A stretch of 64,000 nt of DNA, taken from the NCBI GenBank assembly GCA_030549335.1, contig CM060195.1, positions 46,816,991 through 46,880,990 of the forward strand, in the 5' to 3' direction. This stretch comes from Pontederia crassipes (Eukaryota; Streptophyta; Magnoliopsida; Commelinales; Pontederiaceae). A program made the position numbers and the translations under genes. The notes below the pieces were generated by a model. It searched no databases and had not been told where the DNA came from. It was given only the letters and a program-made list of their open reading frames with translations. Within the stretch, counting starts at the first letter, position 1; every line of letters begins with the position of its first letter. This document shows positions 56,574-64,000 of this stretch, piece by piece.

Positions 56574-57725
56574 ATGAGGCATCTGCCTGGGACGACGAGG
56601 GCGGCGAAGACGACCCCGCCGTCGGCGTCGACGACTGATGGACGAAGGAGAGGCGGGGGAGGAAGAGGAGCGGAAGGAGGTGGGCCGACGCCGTGCTGCG
56701 TCAAGGTGGGGCTGAAGCGGGGGCCGTGGACGCCGGAGGAGGATGAGCTGCTGGCGAGCTACGTGCGGAGGGAGGGAGAGGGGCGGTGGAGGACGCTCCC
56801 GAAGCGCGCGGGTTTGCTCCGCTGTGGGAAGAGCTGCCGCCTGCGGTGGATGAACTACCTGCGCCCTTCCATCAAGCGCGGTCCCATCGCGGCCGACGAA
56901 GAGGACCTCATCCTCCGCCTGCACCGCCTGCTCGGTAACCGGTAAGCTCGACCACTGCTCGATCATTTATATTCGTGCAACCAATTCCGCATAAACCTCA
57001 TGCATCTAGGATTAGATTTTGTCGTAAATTCAATTCGAACTTGCACTGTTAACAGGTGGTCTCTCATAGCTGGAAGGATCCCCGGGCGCACCGACAACGA
57101 GATCAAGAACCACTGGAACACGCACCTTAGCAAGAAGCTCATCAACCAAGGCATAGATCCGCGCACCCACAAGCCCTTCGCCTCCTCGTCCGTCACTGAC
57201 GTCGCTCCCGAAGGCCGCAAGTTCCAATTGCCACTTCAGCCGGCCGCAGTGCCGAGGCATGTCACGACGTCGCAGAAGATCACAAACACTAAGGCCATGC
57301 CTCCTGTTCTTGTTCCAGAACAAGGTGTCAGCAGCGTTGCTACTAGCGGCACCGTTAGCATAGCTCGAAACGATCCCTCACTCTGCTCAGATGATGCTGG
57401 AGAGAAAGCCTTTATGATCACAGGAGATCGAGGAGGCAACCATATCAATAACAGCAACGAAGATTGGGGTCTGGGAATTGATTGTTGTGCAGATGACACC
57501 TTCTCGTCCTTCCTCGACTCCTTAATGAATGATGACAGTTTCCTGCAGCAGAATTCGGATGCAAGTTACGGTAGAAACATCAGCAACAACAATAGCCATC
57601 TTGCATATCCTTCAGGTGATCTTTCCATGACAGGTATATGGGAAGGTATGCTTCCTTCCTCAGATGCCTTGGATGATAGATTTTATGGACAGTTTGCTGG
57701 TGATAATGCAAGCAAGCAATTCTAA
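56574..57725 (+). CDS. MYB5: R2R3-MYB transcription factor, MYB5-like
   Basis: Exons 56574-56941 and 57056-57725; the 114-nt intron has GT-AG borders. 1038 nt, 345 residues. The N-terminal extension ends [13 protein letters not shown]2 (about residues 48-100) has the regularly spaced Trp of MYB repeats and [14 protein letters not shown]3 (about 101-151) starts with Ile in place of the first Trp, as is usual, and carries [20 protein letters not shown], which fits the bHLH-binding signature [DE]Lx2[RK]x3Lx6Lx3[19 protein letters not shown] follows. The C-terminal block [17 protein letters not shown] matches the motif of MYB5 proteins. Such factors work with bHLH and WD40 partners on flavonoid and proanthocyanidin genes and epidermal or seed-coat traits; the role here is inferred. 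The usual first intron in R2 is absent. Exon 1 is very GC-rich, exon 2 much less so. Confidence 0.9.
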
Positions 57726-59683
57726 TTAATTAATTGTGTATATTAAAGATGGTAGTTATTATATATACTGTTGCTTAATTTGTTTAAAGAGATTGCAATT
57801 CGCTATGAATATATGTATTTCCAACACCATGTGATCGACGTGGTTGCTCATATTAATTCACGTATGATGTATAACTTATTACTGATGAATATTTTCAAGT
57901 TGCAGTTAAGGGCATAAGTTTCATTTGTATGTATGTTAAATGCAGAAACATCAGTAAATTCGCAATGAGAAACATTATCTTATGTAACAATGACGTTGGA
58001 ATTGCAGTGTTTTATTTTTTTCAGTTCTTAACTGTGACTTCTACGTAATTGCCTTTAGGAATATTAACCGGAATTTTAGGCAATCACATATTATTATAAT
58101 GTTAATAAGGGAGATTGCATTTTGATAAGCTTTATTAATTCATTTGTGCATGCAACTTGTACTCTCGTATTGTTGCGGGACTTAAAATATCATGCTTTTT
58201 TAAACCATACTTTTAGAGGAACTAAGTTCTCTATCCTAATTATACTTGCAAAATACTGAAACTTAACATTTGATTTCTACATTGCATCCAAGCTAGACGT
58301 TGTCACAACAATAAAACAACTCATCAAATATTTCTCACTTCTGCTTATTTACTAAATTGAAACAGTATTTGGTTTTAGCACAGAAATCAACTGAAAACCA
58401 GCACATAGCCTGAACAGTTATTTAAACAAGCATTCCTCTTTGCAAACTTAATTTATAGGGTAATTGTGGTATAATCTCATGGCATGAACTTAGAGACAGA
58501 TGATAAATCCCTCTGCGGCAGTCCTAAATGTACAGTATGTTTTTCAAGTATGAAATAATTCACGATGGCACGACCTAGTATTACCAGTGTGACATAATAT
58601 GCCTTATATATGATATGTTTTCAGATCTATCCTGTAGGCCAATGTAGACCTTATTACAAGGACTACCAATGCCCTATTTTTCCCTCTATTATACTTCATC
58701 AGAAATCTCTCATGTAACAGCAAAAATATGTATCTCAACAGCTTTATTAGGACTACAATTAATTATATTTTTTTTCTTGGGTAAGTCACTGTAGATGATA
58801 ACTATTCTATGTTTAATAACACATCACGAAGTAACAAAAGCACATTGTTATAAGATGGAATTTGTTGAACTTACTAAATGATTTAGTTGAATATATAGCG
58901 TGTGAAATATGTCGAATACCTATCCTTTAACGAATATACTAAAATATTATCTAGGAATATTTATTAGTTAATTAAGATATACGGAAAAGATGTTCTGTTT
59001 CCTGGATGCAATTGACCAACATAATCTTGATTCCAGCAGCGTTAATTAGTAACAACACATATAACTAGTAGACTTATAAACGCCAACAACTTTAATTTGT
59101 CGAGGACTAAATATTGATCCGAGGTAATCACTTTTTTTTTTTTGTGGACTCAGCTTGAGTAAGCGATCTCTTCCAAGATGAAGTTAAAATGAAGATATCT
59201 TTGGCACTAGCTAAGATGCATGGATGCAGAACTCAGACTAGATGGCCAACTTTTGTTGCCTCTATCTGTCGATATCTTCTGAACATGGCTCAAATAAATA
59301 TATACATAGTATATAAGAGGCAGCATTTGATCAGCAAAACGTTTATCCTATGCCAATCTGCATGCGGATCTTCAAAACTCGGGAAAGCTAGCTAAAGAAT
59401 GACCAGATGGATGGAAAGCATTTCCAACAAACAAGTTCGTATCGGGAAGGAAAAAAAAATGAAAAGAAAGAGATCGATCGATTACATGAGAAAAAAATAT
59501 CAGTTTTAGGTCAAATGACTCAAGCTTTAATGCCCTTGAGGTTCTTGGGCATATAAAATACAATAGAGTGGGTTGTCAAGTTTTTTGGTTGACATAACTG
59601 ATTAATTCCACTTGAGTTAATAGTGTTGATTTTAATTTCATAAATTAATTATCAGTTTTATCGGGATATATCTTTGAATGTTA
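57726..59683. other. Intergenic DNA, no gene
   Basis: 3' flank of the MYB gene, then 1.9 kb of AT-rich DNA. Short open frames (for example near 59190-59390) have no recognisable content. I see no repeats of note. Confidence 0.45.
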
Positions 59684-59688
59684 GATGA

Positions 59689-60359
59689 TATTAGGATTTC
59701 TGCACGAGAGAAATTATACACCACGAGAAAACTTGAGAAATTTTAGACGACGTAGAACTGTATTAGATGGAAAAAACATAAGAGGATTACAAGATCAGAT
59801 GATTCAGGATTGTCCAGGATGGTCTTACAAGCCTTGATTACAAGTTCTTTTATAGGGCCTTGGAGAAATAACTCCTACTCTAACTTAAGAACCTAATCCT
59901 ATTAGGCATGCAAGCCCCTTCTCTAGAAAAACCTTCTTGGACTAGGAGTAGAAATCTGACTTCCTGAAGACCCTTGAAGATCTCGGCCAACTTGAATTCT
60001 TCCCTGAAATCAAATTAGACCGGGCGCCCACCTGGCTCCCGCCACGCACGGGCGTGCCCTGGCTGTCCAATCCGAGTCCCACTCGGACAGGGACTCCTCC
60101 AGGCGTCTCTGCTGTCTTCAAGTTTTCCTCCACGTTCAGACTCCATCTCTAAGTGCTCCTCAGTCCAGAAGGGAGCTCGGCCCTCCAAGAATCCGCCATG
60201 TTCTTCTCGACATCGGAAATCGGCCGACTCCTATTCCTACTAGGAGTAGGAATCCTTTCGACCCTGCACTTCTCGTCCAAGCATCTCTTGAAGTCTCTAT
60301 TACTTCTTTGGATCCAAATAGATTTCCAGTTAAAGTAGGATTCAAGGCATTATTTAACA
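59689..60359 (-). repeat. 3' LTR of the copia element
   Basis: 671 bp; on the minus strand TGTTAAATAATGCC to CCTAATA. Includes a small hairpin (attcctac / gtaggaat, 60233-60253) also present in the other LTR. A short piece near 59865-59880 is absent from the 5' LTR. Confidence 0.93.
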
Positions 60360-60426
60360 AATCACCACCTTGAATTGAATCCTACAATTAGATATCTAAC
60401 ACTCTCTGCCGCCGTCAATCCCTGTT

Positions 60427-61419
60427 CTAATTTTGCACATGCGATAGCATCCTTATAGCTTGATCTGGCGATTCCACCTCTTCAACTACTTGGAATGCAT
60501 ATGCAACCATGTCCTCAAAGTCATAACGCTTAGGAGGACCTACTTGCCTGCGAGCACGTCCTACAGCTAGACTTGTCGTTGCTTCCTCTGCTTGTTCCTC
60601 AGACTCTGGTTGTTCAACCTGATGAGATTCTTCTGGCCCATTCTGAATTGGAGTTAATCCAAACTCCACCTGTTTATTGACACACTCCTCTGTTTAGTCA
60701 ACATCTGATTTTTGCTTGAGCATGGACATCTCATCAAAGGATATATTTCTACTGTGAATAACCTTCTGCTTCGAGGGAGACCAGATTCTGAAGCCTTTTA
60801 CACCTGCACCATATCCCACAAAGACTCCTTCTTTGGCCTTTGGTTCCAGCTTTCCATCGCTGACGTGATAATATGCTGGACAGCCAAACACTTTCAGATT
60901 AGTATAATCAGTGGGATTTCCTGACCATACCTCAATGGGAGTCTTCAGATCGATCGCGATTGTAGGACTCTGATTGACAAGGTAGCATGCTATGCTAACA
61001 GCCTCAGTCCAGAATGACTTGTTCAGTTTAGAATTAGAGAGCATGCACCGTGCCCTCTCCAGAAGAATTCTGTTCATGCGTTCTGCTACACAATTCGGCT
61101 GTGGTGTATCTCTGACGGTGTGATGTCTGGTAACACCTTCATCCTTGCAGAATCGATCAAAGTCAGACGAACAGAACTCCAAGCCGTTATCGGTACGAAG
61201 ATGTTTCACTTTTCTCGATGTATGATTCTCCACCAGAGTCTTCCATTGCTTGAAAGCTTCAAATGTCTCGCTCTTGTGCTTCATCATGAATACCCATGTC
61301 ATCCTTGAGTAATCATCTATCACAGATAGAAAATATCTAGAATCTCCTAGAGATGAAACATGAGAGGAGCCCCAACAGTCAGCGTGGATATAATCGAGTG
61401 TTGCCTTCGTCTTGTGCAC
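60427..61419 (-). pseudogene. Copia integrase with truncated downstream region
   Basis: The main frame, 61419-60694, is open for 241 codons. The three catalytic acids are present in context: HADCWG (Asp), RTDNGLEF (Asp) and CVAERMNR (Glu). LKVFGCPAYYHVSDGKLEP and GVFVGYGAGVKGFRIW follow, as usual after the core. After a stop at 60694, 60669-60427 continues in another frame (RRQVGPPKRYDFEDMVAYAF), which in complete elements leads into the reverse transcriptase. Here it ends IRMLSHVQN and a stop. The deletion is therefore near 60430. Confidence 0.85.
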
Positions 61420-61835
61420 GACTTTGCTGAATTGATGTCATTTTTGCTTGCAAAAAATGTAGTGTTTGCAAAATTCGATTTTATATATCTTCTGACCATA
61501 TGTCCAAGTCGTATGTGCCATAACTTAGATGCTTCTGATTCTGATTTGGATGAACTACCTACTGCAGTTACGTCAGAAATTACTGTGCCTTGTGATATGT
61601 ACAAGGACTTTTGTCTGACTTCTCTCATGACTTCAACATCACCCTTGGTGACCGTGAGAACATCTTTTGTGGCATCCATTCGACATCCCTTGGAGTCCAG
61701 AACTCCTAATGATATCAGATTTTTCTTCAGTTGCGGAACATGATGGACCTCTGTCAATGTCCTCACCCGATTGTCATGAGTTCTGATCTGAATTGAGCTG
61801 ATTCTAACTATTTTACAGGCTGCACCATTGTCCAT
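61347..61835 (-). pseudogene. Copia protease remnant and pre-integrase domain
   Basis: HHVPQLKKNLISLGVLDSKG and LWHIRLGHM are the hallmarks of the region between protease and integrase in Ty1/copia. The piece upstream that should hold the protease active site is interrupted (stops near 61840-61990). The frame is lost after residue 118, where the zinc-finger part of the integrase begins. Confidence 0.8.
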
Positions 61836-62012
61836 GATGACGTTTTCGTCATCAATATTCTGATAAGTTGAGAATCACTCTTTGTGCGGAATCATATGAT
61901 AAGAACATCTCTGATCAAACACCATAAGAGTCAAATCATCATCAGATTCGCTATTCTGGTGAGGTACTGCAGCAATCGTGTCATTCTTCTTTTTCTTGGG
62001 ACAATCCTTCTT

Positions 62013-62760
62013 TCAGTGACCCGATTCTTTGCAGTAATTATAGATGTCCTTCGGATTGATGTTCTTCTTCAACTTACCCTTCTTAGGATTTGTCTTCTCA
62101 GCGGTTGTTACCAACCCTGCGGCCTGAGTCTCCACAGCCTTTCCAGATGTCCTATGACGAAGTTCACGAGTATGTAGACTCGATCTTACTTCTTCCAGAG
62201 TAATTGTGTCTCTTCCGATGATAGCACATTGTACAAAATTTTCGTACGACAGAGGAAGAGACTCCAACAGAAGTAGGACTGCATCTTCATCTTCAATCTT
62301 CACATCTATATTTCATAATTCCATCAATAGAGTATTCATCTGATCAAGATGATCTTTCAGAGGAGTACCTTCTTGCATGTGGAGGGCGAACAAACGTTGC
62401 TTCAACATCAACTTGTTGGTCAGAGACTTGGTCATGTAGAGACTCTCAAGTTTCGACCACAGATCGGCCGTCGTATCTTGATCAACGACTTCGATAATCG
62501 CCTCATCTGCCAGACACAACAAGATCATGGAGTGCGTATTCTCTTCCTGTGCCGCCAAACTTGCGAAGTCGGACTCCTTTTCTTTGCCCTTCGAGTCTCC
62601 CTCCTTTGGTTTGTTCTTTGACATGTTCGCGAGCGGCGCCTAGATTCCTTGTTGTTTCAGAAGTGCCCGCATCTTGATCTGTCAAAGACTGAAACTGTTT
62701 CGTCCTGTAAATTTCTCGATGTTGACGTTGTGCGATGCCATCTCTATGCCTGACGAAAGA
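62013..62760 (-). pseudogene. Copia gag, broken
   Basis: Two open pieces, 62624-62313 and 62303-62013, separated by a stop. Readable are DTTADLWSKLESLYMTKSLT and LFALHMQEGTPLKDHLDQMN, then LLLLESLPLSYENFVQCAI, the typical capsid of Tork/Retrofit-like copia elements. IYNYCKESGH is the first half of the zinc knuckle; the frame ends at that point (its first Cys reads Tyr). Confidence 0.85.
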
Positions 62761-62776
62761 TCGACGATGAAACCTC

Positions 62777-62788
62777 GCTCTGATACCA
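62777..62788 (-). other. Primer binding site (tRNA-Met type) of the copia element
   Basis: The minus strand reads TGGTATCAGAGC three bases after the 5' LTR. Confidence 0.9.
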
Positions 62789-62791
62789 GTT

Positions 62792-63444
62792 TATTAGGAT
62801 TTCTACACGAGAGAAATTATGCACCGCGAGAAAACTCGAAAAATTTTAGAGACACAGAACTGTATTAGATGGAAGAAACATAAGAAGATTACAAGATCAT
62901 ATGATCCAGGATTGTCCAGGATGGTCTTACAAGCCTTGATTACAAGTTCTTTTATAGGACCTTGGAGAAACAAGGACCTAATCCTATTAGGCATGCAAGC
63001 CATTTCTCTAGAAAACCTCATTGGACTAGAAGTAGAAATCTGACTTCCTGAAGACCCTTGAAGATCTCGGCCAACTTGAATTTCTCCCTGAAATCAAATT
63101 GGCCGGACGCCCACCTGGCGCCCGCCACGCCCGAGCGCGCCCTGGCTGTCCAGTCCGAGTCCCACTCGGGCTGGGACTCCTCCAGACGTCCCTGCTGTTT
63201 TCAAGTCTTCCTTCACGTCCAGACTCTATCTTCAAGTGCTCTTCAGTCCAGAAGGGAGCTCGGCCCTTCAAGAATCCGCCATGTTCTTCTCGACATCGGA
63301 AATCGGTCGACTCATATTCCTACTAGGAGTAGGAATCCTTCCGACCCTGCACTTCTCGTTCAAGCATCTCTCGAAGTCTCTCTATTACTTCTTTGGATCC
63401 AAATAGATTTTCAGTTAAAGTAGGATTCAAGGCATTATTTAACA
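62792..63444 (-). repeat. 5' LTR of the copia element
   Basis: 653 bp, aligned along its length with 59689-60359, with scattered substitutions and one short gap. Confidence 0.93.
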
Positions 63445-63449
63445 GATGA

Positions 63450-64000
63450 CATATACGTCTAAATCGGAAAATAAAAAGTTTTAATTACATTTATTGTCTT
63501 CTCAATAACGAGTAATTGCAGTGTAGAATGCTTGATGTCACGAACTTTTCCTTACCCTTCTACGCGGTTTTGACTTCATAATATTATATGGAAAAAAGAA
63601 GTTCTAGGCTTCGAGACTGGTTGACTGTTTGGTTTAAAAGCACATTCTGACTGGAAGTTGTGTCCATTCTGGAATGGGAAGTTTGCCAATAGATGTATAT
63701 AATATAGTTGTTCAGTTCTTTCTTTTTTTTTTCCTTCTTTCAATAAGGTTGTTCAGTTCTTTGAATGGACGTAGAAATCAAACTACAAAAGTGCACATCA
63801 GAATTCTAGGACAGTGAAGGGTGCAACTAATTGATATGTTAACGTCTAGTTTTCCAATTTGAAAGCCACGTACAGTTGGCTGGCGATGCCATCTAACATA
63901 TTAATTAATTGTATTGCCCATTACTTTAATTTAAATTGAAAGTGTTAATTGATACTACATATATAGGAGAAAAATGCATGTGCAAATTCAGTACTTGCAC
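63450..64000. other. Intergenic DNA, no gene
   Basis: AT-rich. A short direct repeat, gttgttcagttcttt, occurs twice near 63708 and 63749. No gene or element seen before the window ends. Confidence 0.45.

Larger units (their letters stand above)
59689..63444 (-). mobile_element. Ty1/copia element, minus strand, lacking RT and RNase H
   Basis: LTRs at 59689-60359 and 62792-63444; target duplication gatga at 59684-59688 and 63445-63449. The minus strand has the Met-type primer site at 62788-62777 and a purine-rich aaggtggtgatt before the 3' LTR. Between lie gag, pre-integrase domain and integrase in 2.4 kb. After the integrase there is only about 270 bp to the purine tract, so reverse transcriptase and RNase H are gone. 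It is recent enough that both LTRs and the target duplication are clear. Confidence 0.93.

Noticed and set aside
56102-56638. A 178-codon frame before and overlapping the MYB start
   Set aside because: It has no recognisable domain, runs through AT-rich promoter DNA, and overlaps the well-supported MYB exon in another frame.
1-64000. tRNA, rRNA, CRISPR or organelle-derived inserts
   Set aside because: I looked for cloverleaf boxes, rRNA landmarks and regularly spaced repeats and saw none. The tRNA-like words are LTR primer sites.

Overview
The window is nuclear DNA of a flowering plant. It holds spliced genes with GT-AG introns, plant-specific gene families (REM-type B3, R2R3-MYB) and the plant set of transposons (RTE and L1 LINEs, CACTA, Ty1/copia, Ty3/gypsy with a chromodomain-like tail, Athila). 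The very GC-rich first exon of the MYB gene and the long AT-rich spacers suggest a monocot, probably not a grass. The species cannot be named from the sequence. I saw no tRNA, rRNA or CRISPR array, and nothing bacterial.

Three host genes can be rebuilt with all splice phases agreeing. (1) 17197-23316 (+): a 12-exon, 545-aa homologue of Rgp1, the partner of Ric1 in the Rab6/Ypt6 exchange factor. It has a spliced 5' leader with three small uORFs. (2) 30759-26772 (-): a 4-exon, 291-aa protein with two B3 domains, whose 2.8-kb second intron houses a copia relic. (3) 56574-57725 (+): a 2-exon, 345-aa R2R3-MYB of the MYB5 type, with the bHLH-binding signature in R3 and a conserved C-terminal motif.

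The rest is mostly mobile DNA. 1-5200: a dead full-length RTE LINE and a fold-back element with a GC-rich core. 5200-8110: a decayed tandem array of about 0.5-kb units derived from the last exon and 3' flank of a B3 gene like that at 26.8 kb, broken by a short RTE derivative and an old LTR. 8407-10047: a non-autonomous CACTA element. 10483-15247: a minus-strand LTR element with only gag-like remains. 31519-52825: a three-level nest. A small non-coding LTR element (TSD agtat) was entered by a 10-kb gypsy element (TSD gttgt), whose pol was then split by a 9.1-kb gag-only Athila element (TSD cccca). 59689-63444: a minus-strand copia element with gag and integrase but no reverse transcriptase (TSD gatga).

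The most unusual items are two short elements (17611-17758 and 5739-5921) made of the 5' end of the RTE LINE fused to its 3' end, each with its own target-site duplication. Others are the decayed B3-tail array, an extra zinc-knuckle ORF upstream of gag in the gypsy element, and dense short-motif arrays in the gypsy and Athila LTRs.
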